This document shows positions 12,471 through 24,180 of a stretch of 64,000 nt of DNA, one piece after another. Origin of the DNA: Phylloscopus collybita (taxonomy: Eukaryota; Chordata; Aves; Passeriformes; Phylloscopidae); contig JAJNNQ010000126.1 of NCBI GenBank assembly GCA_027886175.1, positions 2,366,501-2,430,500 on the forward strand, given 5' to 3'. The notes under the pieces are model-generated. The model was not told the origin of the DNA and made no database searches. It saw only the letters and a list, made by a program, of their open reading frames with translations. Position 1 is the stretch's first letter; each line of letters begins with the position of its first letter. Both the position numbers and the translations under genes were made by a program.

Positions 12471-14189
12471 AGCAAATAAGCTCTAATGATTTTTTTCCTG
12501 CAGTCAGGGAGGAAAAAGTGAATGAAAACCAAGAGTGGAAGTCCATGCTCTAAAGATGAGCAAACACTGATGTTCTTATTTCATTATCTTGCTAATTACT
12601 TAATCATGGGATTTTTGTGGGTTTTCTCTAATACAGAAGAGGGTGTGCATCTTCTTTTCCTTATTATTTATTTTTGATCTATACAAGAAGAATCTAGTAG
12701 TGAAAACAGGGGAAAAATACAATACAATAAAATGAAATGCTTTTACAAAATTTAAAATTCTGTTTCAGCATCTGTTTGCTGCTGACAGTGAGAAACACGC
12801 TGCCTAAATACATGTCATCATTGCAGCAGAGGAATAGGTTCTTTTTAGCCTGGGCATATTGATAAAATTGCATCAACACCAGCTTTCAGTATTCTTCTTT
12901 TTATTTTTTCCAACTTGATTTTGAAAGTAAATGTCCCCTATTCTCATGGTTCTTTTTAGGCATAAAGATTATGAAGAAATTTAAGAAGTTGTCTTAGAAG
13001 TTAATGGTGGAATTCTTACTGACTTCATTTAGGCTTCAATTCTGTCACGTATTCAGGAAAGTGCTGTGTTTTCATTTATTAGAAGCCTAGAAAAGATCAT
13101 CATAGGCCCTGGTCCTCTCTTTTGCTGTGTGTGTGCTGAAGGTTACACACATGCAGAGGCTCAGCGAAGTTAGCAGTGTTTCATGCTGTCACAACAATCT
13201 GCCCAACTTCTGTAACTGCAGGATCAGGACAGTGATTTGTAAATTACAATACTGATGGGCCAAACAGAAATGCTAATCCTACCTCTGTAACTCTGTGGGA
13301 ATTTGGTCTTGTCTTTACCCAGATAGCTATGCAAGAGATGTTTGTCAAACCTATCTGGTACTAATACTTCAGAGGTAACTTGCTGTATTTTTGGAAGCAT
13401 TCTATGGCACTGTGTTATGTGGCTGCTCTGAGACATCCAAATATTTCAGGCTTACTGCCATTATTTAGTTATTTGACCTAATCAATATATGTAGGATATA
13501 ATTGCTTTCTCTCCTGTAGGAGGTAGCACAGGAAAGAAAAGGCATAATTCAGCACTCCTCTCTTCTGTAGTGACAGCCTGTCATTTCCTGTACTGTGTTA
13601 AGGATTATGAATAGACAATGTATGTAGGCTGAATGTAGTTGCTTGGTAACTGTCTTCTCCACTTTCTTAAATGCAATGGCCTCTCTTCAGAAAAAGTCAA
13701 TTAGTTTAATTTCTTTTGAATTTGAAGCAATAAATCTGGCTTTTACTCCTCTGAGTATCTCAGTAAATAGAGGGAGAGACTGTTTGAAACTTTAAACTAT
13801 TAATTTGCTTGGACTTTCTAAAGCAAGCTATATAATAAATGTTAATCATCATAATCAGACATTTTTCACTCAAGGAGAGTTTATATATAGCATAGATTAA
13901 ACTTTGAAATTATTATACACTAGATCATTTTTGTGGTACAGAAGTGATATATTTGCAAATTTGATGCTGGAGTGAAACATTTGCAAATTTGACAGTCTTC
14001 TATTCAAAATCAAGTTTGTTCAGCATTAACTACATGGACATTATTATGAATACACAGATTTGCACCTTACTCTAAACATTAAGGAGTAACACCAGGTTTA
14101 AAAACTCTCCAGTAAAGTGTGAAAACTGTGAGAAATAATTGCTTAAGTTCATATGTTAAAAGCTGTAGGAAGTTAAATGAACTAAGATG
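12471..14189. other. Unrecognised AT-rich DNA
   Basis: Nothing is recognised apart from a short direct repeat, atttgcaaatttga, near 13950-13995. Confidence 0.5.
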
Positions 14190-14490
14190 AAGCCCTTTCA
14201 AAGCATGCAGAAGGGGGGCATGGCCCAAGTGGCAATGCTCACACCATTGCAACCAAATGGTAGTAAGGCAAGCTGGCCAGAGCAGTGAGAAACGTTCCTT
14301 AGCTGTTTCTCAAGGTGAAAATCGGAAGACCAACCATCTCAAGTATATGTGTACTGATGCACACAGCCTAGGGAACAAATACAGAAACAGAAACTGGAAC
14401 TCTGCACCTTGTCATAAAGTAAAAATATCTTAGGAGTAACTGAGACATGGTGGGACAATTCACCTGACTGGAAAACTGATGGATTGATAC
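14190..14490 (+). mobile_element. CR1 LINE, endonuclease N-terminal part
   Basis: The left half of an interrupted CR1 ORF2. The reading around 14340-14475 resembles the start of the CR1 apurinic endonuclease, with a tgtgtactgatgcacac segment and then an acatggtgggacaattcac segment matching the conserved ET-WWD region. It is decayed by stops and indels. The element resumes in the same orientation near 14936. Its 5' limit is approximate. Confidence 0.7.
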
Positions 14491-14935
14491 AATCCTGTGT
14501 GGTGGCCAGCATGTTATAAGCCCCATGAAGGCATATCAAGCTCTGAGGACTGACCTGCAACCTCTCAGAAATGGCTTTAAAATAATTGCAAGACCGATGA
14601 TCAGGCGTGCTTTGAAAAGTGAAAGGTTTTAATTACAGAGAAAATAACAACTGATACAAAACAAATACAAAAGCCGTGTACAGATGCAGGGAAGGCACTT
14701 ACACCTGGCTAAGGCACTCCAAAAAGCACTGAACACCTCTGCTCTTTGGCTTGCTGTCCAATAGAAAACAGCTACATTTCTGAGGAGCAGCTAAAAGGTC
14801 CAACAGGTTCCTCTGTGCTGGCACTAGGCTGATTAGGATGAGAGAGGAAGTTCTGATGCTTCTTCCTTAAAAGTCAGGGGTGAAACAGAAATCCCATTCC
14901 TAAAATGGGAACCTTTGCCTGGGTGTGGGGATACA
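14491..14935. mobile_element. Unidentified insertion inside CR1, possibly an LTR on the minus strand
   Basis: About 445 bp that does not read as CR1 separates two parts of the endonuclease region, and about 300 bp of expected endonuclease sequence is missing. On the minus strand it carries an inverted CCAAT (attgg opposite about 14758) and an attaaa poly(A)-like signal opposite about 14625-14633, so an LTR is possible. gatacaat occurs near both edges (about 14486 and 14928), but no TG...CA ends could be matched to it. Limits are approximate. Confidence 0.35.
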
Positions 14936-15842
14936 ATGCAACAATGGATGGCTGTATGGTGCTTCTTAAGCAAGATTCATCAACACAACCTGGTATTTAT
15001 GGGTGAGTTCAACTATCTAGACATTTATTGGAGGAACAATAGAGTGACTCATATGTCTTCCATGAAGTTCTTGGCATGTGTAGAGGACTGCATCCTCATG
15101 AAAATGTGGAATGTTCCAGCCTGGAGTGAGGTGCTGCTGGACTTGCTACTTAGAAAGGAATAAAAACTGTTTTGTAATATCCTGGTTAGTGACAGCCCAG
15201 GCTGAGGTGATCACAATAGTGAGGACTTCAGAATTAAGCCTAGTGCAGAAGGTTAGTATTAGCACAAAGGTTTTATAAGAGGAAACTTGATGCCATCCAG
15301 AGCTCAGCTGGGAGGAATTTCATGGGAAGCTTCCATCTAGGATAGCAGATCTTGCAAATAGTTCTGCTATTAGTTGTTTGAGAATGCTCTTCTACAAGCA
15401 CAAAGACAGCTCATCACCTCTGATGGTCATGGGAGGTAAGTGGGCTTAGCTGTGAGCTGTTGAGTCTGCTCAAAACCAGAAGAAAACATGAGAGATACGG
15501 AAAAGTGGACATTTCCAGCTTGTGCAGAGGTGCCGTTAGAAAAGCAAAAGCTGACTTCAAATTAAAATCGGTCAGAGACATCAAAAACCACAAGAAAAAG
15601 TTCTTCAAATACATAAGCAACAAGGAGAGATTGGAAAAGAGAAGGAAAATACTGACCTGCTGTTGAACAGAAGAGTGAACAGAAACACTGCACAGGATGA
15701 GTTTTTCAAAACTTCCTTCTCTGCCTTTACCAGTGCTGCTGGGCCCCTGGCCTTGGAAACCACTATCCAAGTTGGTACAAAAACCAGTTTTTGTCAGCGA
15801 AGGACTAAACTTAGACTATTTCAAGAGTATTCTTGGTGATGT
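14936..15842 (+). mobile_element. CR1 LINE, endonuclease C-terminus to start of RT region
   Basis: Continuation of the CR1 from 14190. The frame at 14915-15163 contains VFMGEFNYLDIYW and WSEVLLDLLLRKE, which correspond to the conserved GDFN and LLDLLL parts of the CR1 endonuclease. From 15250 to 15680 the sequence follows the endonuclease-RT linker, including a lysine-rich stretch (15460-15660) that precedes the RT domain. The RT itself is absent: the next recognised sequence is an LTR starting at 15843. The 15690-15842 part is only weakly CR1-like. Confidence 0.75.
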
Positions 15843-16357
15843 TGATAGTATAGGGTTAAATTTTAGTAACATAGGGATAAAATGTTTCTAAAATCATGGT
15901 AATAGATTAAGGGAGGGTGGAAAGAAAGACTGGGCTCGGGGAGGCCTGGGAAAGCGAACTAGGCCTCGGGAACAAATGTTTAGCTCTGTTTGTACTAGAT
16001 CATGTACAACTGCACTTGCAAGATCATCACATGATAAAATGATATGATTGTTAAATGTAGTAATTGTTGGCAATTGAATATGATTATGGTTTAATCGTAA
16101 TAAGAATCATGAGAAACGATGTTTGGGGGGCCTGATGAAAACTGCAAGAATTCATGCTTGGATAAGATCAATGTATACAATAGAACAATATGGGTTTAAT
16201 AATTAATATGTAGTTATATAACAGAAAGGGTATAAAACATGTTCGTCTTGAAACCAATGTCAGAGTCAGATTTGGGTCTGTACCTCTGATTCCCAGAGCT
16301 CTTCAATAAAAGCGCCTGCATATAATCATCCCATGATTATGTGTTTCAAGGCTAACA
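15843..16357 (+). mobile_element. Solo LTR, family A, plus copy
   Basis: A 515-bp LTR from tgatagtataggg to ggctaaca. TATAAAA lies at 16231-16237 and AATAAA at 16305-16310, about 68 bp apart, followed by a palindromic U5 piece (ataatcatcccatgattat, 16322-16340). The last 130 bp match, in inverse orientation, the LTR at 46586-47023, which independently supports the element. Flanks (atgttg and gtgtgg) agree at only 4 of 6 positions, so the target duplication is uncertain. Confidence 0.8.
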
Positions 16358-17354
16358 GTGTGGAAATCAGTGGATTTTTTTAATTAATTATTTTTATTTA
16401 TATAAGTAAAAAGAAACTTTCTATGTAGAATTTTGCTGAGTAAGAAGTAGCTAGGAATAAAATGCTAAAATTTAAACATTTTACCCTTACGAAGGCCTAG
16501 AGCATTGCACAGTGCTGACATCTCTTCCAAAGCCTCATTTGGGGGATCATACATTTAACAGGAAGAGTCCCATTATTTTTTTATTAAATAGCTACATTGG
16601 ACCATGGAATTTATAACATTTTAGAGATTAAAAAAAAAAAAAAAAAAAAAAAAGTGAATAAAATTAAACCTTTTTCAGAGACTGATATGTTGTTTTCCTG
16701 CCCTCTACTTCTGGCTTTTTCTTTTAATACTTACAACATTTCTGTTGTACTACCTTCCTGATATTAAGTGCTTCTATTCACTAATCAGCTGATGAAATCT
16801 TAAAAGATGAAAGGAAGATGAAATTTCATGTCATCTATAAACTGTGACACATTTGCAGACAATTTTAAACTACTTTTGTTACTGTTGTGCCCAGGAGTTA
16901 TCATTAAGGACTGCAAAAATGGATATTTTGAAAGAAAGTGGCAGTTATTTCTAATATTTTAGTATTGCTCATGACACATCAATGAATGTCCAGCTTTCAA
17001 AAGATTTCTATAGACTGTCACAGAAGATTATTATTTTAAAAGTTGCACTTTTCTTCTAGGGATAAATTAAGAACTGATTAGCAGACAAAAAAAGGCTGAC
17101 TTGAAATGGCTGTGTGTTTGTGCAACATACAGAGTAAAGTTAGGAGTGCTTTCTGAAAAAGATAATGCCCATTTGTGTGCTATCAAATCAAGGGGTTTTG
17201 CAAAAAATGTTCCCAGGCAATTCAGGACTGTGTACTGCAGAAGGTCATCTGTCAGCTGTCCCTGACACAGTGTGCATTCTGTGGTAGGAAAGAGTATTTC
17301 AAACCAGGTAGGCTAGTTTTTGAAGATTCAATTCTTCTGAATTGAAAAGTCGTA
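16358..17354. other. Unrecognised AT-rich DNA with a poly(A) run
   Basis: It contains a run of 24 A at 16630-16653. Nothing upstream of the run looks like a processed transcript. No gene recognised. Confidence 0.5.
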
Positions 17355-17861
17355 TCAAAATGGGTATGTGAGCTCTGCAGAATGTCCTTCAAAAATTTTT
17401 GTCTGATCTCTGGGATATTTTCCAGCTCTCCTCTCAGAGATCTCCTGGGTGGACTTTACAATTTTAGGAAAACAGTGTTGATTGTGAAAATGGTGATGTG
17501 ATGTACTAGGAACTTGTAAGAGATGGTGAGAATCTGTTTTGCAGCTTGAAAGAACCTGATTTTTAGTGTGCCCATTGGGTATCCAGTAGAAGTCATTAAT
17601 AACTTTTTTGAAGTGGGTCCTCGTTTTGTGAGCTGTTACTTCGTGTTGTGGCTTTTTGTGTTCATTCTTCACTGTGATGTGGAGGACAAAGTGTTGCATC
17701 TTGTGTTCTTGTTTTTGTTGTGAAAGCAATGAGAACAGAATGGTTGAAATAGTTTCTATCTTTATACATTCTTTTGATGAAGCCATTGAGGTTTTTTCCT
17801 CAGGCAGATGCTCTGGACTGTTCTTCTGGTTCTCAACTTTTGTTGAAGCGACACCCAGCAA
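17355..17861 (-). CDS. Hypothetical 168-codon ORF, probably not a gene
   Basis: The longest ATG-started open frame outside repeats. The product would be basic and rich in His, Lys and Ser, with no signal peptide, membrane span or recognisable domain. The plus strand also carries a 93-codon frame across 17656-17937, which argues against selection on this one. In stop-poor, AT-rich DNA a frame of this size can occur by chance in a window this large. It is listed so it can be tested, not as a confident gene. Confidence 0.1.
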   Translation of the reverse strand: MLGVASTKVENQKNSPEHLPEEKTSMASSKECIKIETISTILFSLLSQQKQEHKMQHFVLHITVKNEHKKPQHEVTAHKTRTHFKKVINDFYWIPNGHTKNQVLSSCKTDSHHLLQVPSTSHHHFHNQHCFPKIVKSTQEISERRAGKYPRDQTKIFEGHSAELTYPF

Positions 17862-19703
17862 AGGAATGAAACATCTGCTTACAATGGAAATACCTTCTCA
17901 AAATCACACCTGTGATGAGAATTATGTGCTTCCCTAATAAACTACTTCTCTTTGAGGAGAGAGAAGAAATTGGCTATGGTTTTAGGCAGTAATTGTGTTC
18001 TTCAAGGTATTCTCACCCTAAGCAGACAACAACTCTCCTATATTTAACCACACAAAAAAGAGAAGCACTTCAGTATTGGCCCTCCATCCCCTTCTTACCC
18101 CATACCTTTATCTATAGTTTAGCTTTGGAGTTTTTTTGGGTTTTGTTCCTGGCAGATGATATATGTACACTGAAAAGATATTTAAAACAAACAAACAAAC
18201 AAACAAACAAGGTAGAGAAATGTTACCAATAATCAGCACTGCCTGTCAAGATTATGCTCTACAGAAGAGAAGAATAGTACATATAATTAAAAACTTTCCT
18301 GCCTTTACGATGGCTAATTCCGCCTACAGCAATCTCTGGGGCAATTTTTGTTATAATCACAAGCGTAATCAGCTTCCAACAGGGTTTCATTACTGCAATG
18401 TCCTCCCAATTTCTACAACGAAAGTGCTTCTACACCAGAATCAGTAGCCTTAAAAATTCCTTTGCAAAGAATAAAAAATTGACTTCTAAATAGACCTTAT
18501 AATGAAAAAGTTAACAACTTCAAATAGCAAAGTACAGGATTTTGACTTTATAAAGTGCATAATCTATATCTCCATCTTTCTAAATACAGGGAATTTTTAT
18601 TATTTCTTCTTTCGCCCTGTTCTACTGCTATTTGCTTCCTCTTTTACCTGTCTGCTGGGTGATAGAATAAAATAGAAAAATATGTTGTGTCTATGCAAAA
18701 ATGTTTAATTAAATTTTTCATGTGGCATTTGCAAGGAATACTTGACAAAAGCTAGAAATACCCATTAAAAATAGGGAGTATTTTCATTTAAAAGATACCA
18801 GTCATGACTTTTACTTGTAACCTTGTTTCTAAAATCAGCTACATCATGAACAATCACTTTTGAGGGCAGCGCATAGGCTGTCTTCTCTTCAGCTGGGTTA
18901 CTGCTATTGAACTGCTATCTCACTCATAAATCTGTAATGATTCCAGTTGCATTCCTATGTCCATGTGCATGGAAGATGGTGTAGGACACAAAGACAACCA
19001 CACAGTACAATCATTGTCCAAAAAAGTAAAAAAATGAATGGTTAATTGCTTCCATGTTGAGTTGTGACAATGGAAGAGCACAGTATTTCTGAGCACAAAT
19101 ATATTCAGTGTGTGTTGAATATTAAGGCAATACTTACTAAGGAGAAAAGCATATGAATGCCCACCCACCTCCAGAGGATCTTAAAATTAAGACAGGGTAT
19201 ATAGTGAGAGCATGTGCAAATCTTTCACTTCTGTTCCAGCTATAGACTGTAGGTGTTTGTTAAACCTATGCACAGGTATATCTAACAATTTTCACATCTC
19301 TGAGAAGTTTCTGATGGGTTTACATACAGAACGTGGAGCTCCTACTTGCCAGCTGCATCTGATTTTCTATCACCACAATCAGCTGGCTGAATTTAAAACT
19401 TTCCAGCTTTGGGACTAGTCAAAAATGGAGGGAAGTTGCAACCTTGACTGACCCCCATGCTGGTGCAGAAACCTGACCTTATGGTGGGCAGGGTTCTGCC
19501 ACTCTTGGTGGTTGCATTGTTCTGTACTCTTGGCAGGTGTTGCACTGGCTTTGCTGGTTTAGCTTTGAGGTTTCAGTGGAGGCTGGCTAGAACTTTGTGC
19601 CCAGCAGAATAGATATGGGCATTTGGTTGTATTGTGCAGCCTCTCTCCTTTGTCCACAAATTAAAAATGCACTGAATGAGGCTTCACCATTTTGTGTATT
19701 TTT
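17862..19703. other. Unrecognised DNA with a (CAAA)n microsatellite
   Basis: It holds a (CAAA)n microsatellite at about 18184-18210. Open frames at 17993-18447 overlap the microsatellite and have no domain. Confidence 0.5.
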
Positions 19704-19714
19704 ATGGCTTACAG

Positions 19715-19855
19715 ATTTGCGACAGAGAAGAATCAGTTTAAGAAAAGATTAAAATTGGGACTAAACTGTGCATGCTCTCCAAATGATAAATGCATTGGCA
19801 GAGATTTTTGCTTTTGTGAAGATCATTACATACAGAAAAAGTGTGACAGAAGCTG
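19715..19855 (+). CDS. Candidate cysteine-rich exon
   Basis: 141 nt between a fair acceptor (tttttatggcttacag, AG at 19713-19714) and a strong donor (ctg then gtaagt, GT at 19856-19857). Only one frame is open. In it the exon is phase 2 to 2, so it is symmetric. The same frame has an upstream ATG at 19704 and a TAA across the donor, so it can also be read as a 51-residue ORF (19704-19859). In that numbering there is a KKR triplet at 13-15 and six cysteines at 22, 24, 30, 36, 38 and 47, spaced C-x-C-x5-C-x5-C-x-C-x8-C. The last three resemble the C-x-C-x8-C end of EGF-like modules. The CxC start and nearby DK-C also recall endothelin-like segments, but the spacing differs. I cannot name a gene. 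It could be an exon, a small secreted-peptide ORF, a pseudogene or chance. Confidence 0.3.
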
Positions 19856-19859
19856 GTAA

Positions 19860-22800
19860 GTATTAAAAAACAAGAAAAGGCATCTCCTCATAAATAGTAC
19901 CTGTTTGTGGTGCTCAACTAAAAAAAAAAAAAAAATGGAAAAAAGGATGAATTCTTGGTAGTTGTAGTTCCTGTACAAATATAATTGCTTTTATGCTACT
20001 GTGCACTCTGCTTCCTTTAAATGTCTCTAATTATGCTTTTAAGAACAGTTCTCTTTTCCACTCCTATTAGGTTCTTTTAAGTTTATAATTCTCCCATTTT
20101 GTGTTTGAATGCTGTCATAAAGAAGCAGAACCAAATAGAGATTTTTTTTTTAGACCAAGTCATTCTACATGAATTGCTAATGTAAGCTAAAGTACCACTG
20201 AGGGGAACATTTTGGAAATACCATAACTTTTATGACTTATATCAAGCTCAGAGAATGATTCTTAGTTTGGACAAAAACTAAGGAGAGGAGAAATTTAGGG
20301 TGATTGCTTTTCTTTGCAACAGAGAGAAAATTGCTTATTTAACAATTTAAAAAAAAGTGTATTTTATTAAGAGAAATACAATTCATCTGTAGCTATGGGC
20401 TCAGAGGAAAAATTTATAGGTTTTGACTCTTTATGAATGTTTTGACTCCACTCATTAAAATCCCTGATTCCTATTTTAGAGTAGATCATAACTTACAGTC
20501 TCCTCAACGTAAGGGCAGGGCATAGATTTAGTACGACTTTAGAATGAATGCTTGCAGAGAACATTAAAAAAAATTCATTGTTGATCTTTTGCTCTGGCAA
20601 ATGCCAGGGTTTTGCCTCTGTGGAGCAGCTTAAGCTCTCTGGGCACTTGACCCACAATGTCAACAAAGTCGGGAACAACACAAAGACTGTATCTTCTGTT
20701 ATATGCTAGTATGTTTTTTTTTCAGAGCTGTCCAAGTAAAAAAGAAGGGATTAGGGGTAGATAAGCAATCTTCACTGCGACAATATAATCCGGTTTGAAA
20801 ATGGGGGATAGATTGTTTTCTGATATATGAGTATGACTCTGGTTTTCTAAATGTAAAGAAGTCATAAGGCATATGGCAGGGAACACAGACAAAAGATACC
20901 CATACTAATTTTACTTCATTCCTTCAGACTCTTAGATTTATCATATTTCTACCCATGTGGTAGATTGGGACACTTTTTCATACAATGCCCTGACTTTCCA
21001 AGCTCTTTTCAGGTTAGCATAATCATTCAAACAATATCAACCAAAGCAACCTGTATGGCAGCAGTGCTTTGTGACGAGTCAGACGGTCCCTCTGAAAAAA
21101 ATCATTCTTCTGTGTCAGAGACAATGGAACTTTAAAGAAAAATGAAAGGGTACTTCAATTCTGTAGAAGATAAAAAAGTAGTTTCAAGTGCTAGACAAAA
21201 GTAAATTGTACATGTACTCTGGCTTTGTAATCTGTTAGAAAATAAGTTTGTAATAGTTTGTAGCTTCCACTTCAGCGAATTGTTTCACGGAAAATTTTCT
21301 GTGCAGGTGAAACATTGATTCAGTTGAAGTTCACTGTGATAATTGTATTCTGTTTTGACATCTTTTATTAATGAGATAATTCTATTACATTTTAACACTT
21401 GGTGCTCCTCAGATTTGTCTAGACCATGAGATCCCTAGATCTAATGATTGTCACACTCAGAATACTTAGTAGGATGCTTTTTTTTCTGCTCTCCTTTTTG
21501 TTATTTTTTAACATTAATTTCTTGAAGTCAGGAAGGCACAAATTGCTAGAATTACATTATTATAAGGGTTATTACATATTGCTAGTAGTTTGTAAATAAA
21601 AAAAAATGCAATCAACTGATTAGGTTTTACTAAGTTCTCACAACACAAATCACTGGCCTTACAGCTTTATTATTTCAATATATTAAAAAGAGCTTGTTTT
21701 TTTTGTTCATATTGTTGGGGCCTTTAAATGTGGATTTCAAAATCCATGCAGAGGCTGCAGTTTATGCTGTCTGATTTATTTGTAGACAGTAGTTATATTA
21801 ATATGTTTTAAAATATTCTTTCACTGTTTATCTGCACTGAGTGAGACAGAGTATCTATTCCAATCAGAGAATAAATATGTGGGAAAAATTTTAGCCATTG
21901 TTTTCTCTCTATTCTGAAAATTCCTCTGGACAAATGGCTGTTGAGGATTACAATGAGGATTCAGAAAGAAAGGTGGATTAGTAGAAACCAAAAGTATTTC
22001 TGAAACTGTCCAAAGGAGATTATGTTAATTGTACAAGAGGAGATAAAAAGCCATATCCAGTAAAAGTACATTCATAAATACAAGGAGGACCTGATGTTTA
22101 TCCAATAAAACAGATCTGAACTGTCTGTCTAAATTTCAAAAGCTGAAATAAACTTGATTTCTTGCTATTTTTTAACTATTTACATCTCAAATAGGTATAA
22201 ATTAATTGAAAACATATTCTTGCTTTTGTTATGTGTAGCTTATTGTGTTCTTGAAGGATATCTCATCTCTATTTTGGCACGAAACAATGTTGGTGGCAGG
22301 CAACTTTTTATATTTTTGTTTTTCAGCAAGGGTCATTTATAATACATCAAGATTAACAGAATACATCAACATTAAGATTCAGTGGTAGTAAATATCACTC
22401 AGGGTATGTTTTCAACTGTGCATATTGTCCAAGTCCTCCTATTTACCACTGCTCTCATGATTTTGAACTTAATGATATTTCTAGTGAGTAGTTTCCTCGG
22501 TCTATTCCCAACCTTTGGGAGAATACTTTGAATATGTTTTTCTTTTCATTTTCAATATCTCTTGCTAGTTCCATCTCTTTTGATGCTAAGCCATTTCTGT
22601 TGCTGTTGTTGGGTTTTATTTGTTGGATTTTTTGAAAACTTTTTTTCCTCTATTTTTCCTTCATAGAAAATACTGTTCTAATACAGACACAGGAAACTGA
22701 CTGAAGTCTGTTTTGGTTTTGTCACTATGTACCCTTTTGGATCAATCCATTTTAGTGACTTTCCCCCCCGCCCCCCAGAACCTGCTGCTCCTTATTGTCC

Positions 22801-23890
22801 CCTGGAGCTTGTGCAAACCTCTTTTCTTTGTAGCAAGGATGAACCTAGGGTTTAGAAACTATTCACCAAAGCTTTTTTCATGTAGGGTATGTTCAGATGG
22901 GTGAGCAGACTTTGTTTTTCTCTAAACTTATGTTTAATATATATAGACCTACCACTTTGCTGTAATGGCAACTGTTACTGTGATTTCTCTTTGGGTGCCA
23001 AGCTGTTAGTCAATGTCCCCTCTTTAGGGAAACTTCATGACTTGTTGATAATTTTTCATTGTTTTCCTTTAAACTATTATCTAGACTTGGTGAGGACATT
23101 TGTCTGTCTCTCATTTTGACTAGACAATTGTGTTGGGTTTTGTTTCTGTTCTTCCTTTACAGGATGGTTTCTATCATCGAATTTTACATTAAAAAATCTG
23201 GAGTTTGGGTGTATATAACTGAGTAAGATTTAGCCCACTTATACCTTTTTGCACAAAGGATGTATACAGGAATTGCAGGGCTTTTTCTTTTTGAATCCAT
23301 GACAAAATTTTTTTTGACATTCATTTTTATGTCTGCCAAAAAGCTGTTTCTCAGAATAAAAAGCTCCTGCAAAGGTACAACTCTAATTTGCTTGTAGACA
23401 AATTTCTTTAGACATTACTATCATCTTTCCATCTTCTGTCAACTATGTCTTTCATATTGGATGTCTTGCATATGGGATAAGTAAGTGAGAAGATGTTTGC
23501 TTCATTATTTATTTTCTTCATTATTTCAGATATGATGCCATCAAATAATATTACTTTTTACAGAAATTTGCTATGATGTCTGCTGATAATACATGCATTT
23601 GTCTCAGTTGTTTTTTCATGGGTCCAAGTATAATGATTTATATTTGATGTTTGCTATGTTTTGACAATAGTAGACCTAAAAGAAAGTTCAGACATGACTG
23701 TGCCATTAAATTGTTTCCAATGTTGCAATGACTTGTGGAGCATTAGGTAACCACTTGAGAGGTACAATAAAGAACCAGTCTGTTCTGAGGAGTGTTTACA
23801 TTCTATCTATGTTGTTGCTTCCTAAACTGTTTAGCTGGCTCATCGTTAGTGTTTGTCACTGCAGTGCCCAGCTCTGCTGCCAAGCATAGC
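19860..23890. other. Unrecognised AT-rich DNA
   Basis: Nothing is recognised. A short poly(A) lies near 19920 and a C-rich spot near 22766-22777. There is no exon-like partner for the candidate at 19715. Confidence 0.5.
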
Positions 23891-24015
23891 ATCAAAAGAT
23901 AATAAGCTTGGAAGGGACCTATGGAGATCTTAGTCCATTTCCTGCTCTAAACAGGATCAGCTGTGAAGTCAGACTAGCCTGTTAAGGAATTTATACAGTC
24001 AAGTCATAACTGCAC
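23891..24015 (-). mobile_element. CR1 LINE 3'-end fragment
   Basis: Antisense CR1 3' UTR with agcttggaagggacct, gagatcttagtccat and cctgctctaaacaggatca, which follow the avian CR1 tail in order. Old and diverged. Confidence 0.65.
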
Positions 24016-24044
24016 AACATTCAGCAGAATTGCACATAACCACA

Positions 24045-24180
24045 AATGAGCTGGAGTTTGAAGGACCTTAGAATGCAAAGTCTAACCCCCACACCAGCTC
24101 AAAGCTGAGTATGTTGCTCAGAAATGTGTCCAGCCAGGTTTTGAGCATCTCCAGATTTATTTTGGATGGCATAGGGTTAC
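24045..24180 (-). mobile_element. Second CR1 LINE 3'-end fragment
   Basis: A second antisense CR1 tail right after the first: gagtttgaaggacctt, a gtctaaccccca segment, then a gtccagccaggttttgag stretch typical of CR1. It repeats the same part of CR1 as 23891-24015, so these are two insertions or a duplicated one. Confidence 0.6.

Noticed and set aside
16630..16653. Poly(A) run as the tail of a processed pseudogene
   Set aside because: No coding or RNA-gene similarity upstream and no target duplication recognised.
17355..17861. 168-codon ORF on the minus strand as a gene
   Set aside because: No domain, overlapping open frame on the other strand, and a frame of this length can occur by chance in a 64-kb AT-rich window. 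Kept only as a low-confidence entry.
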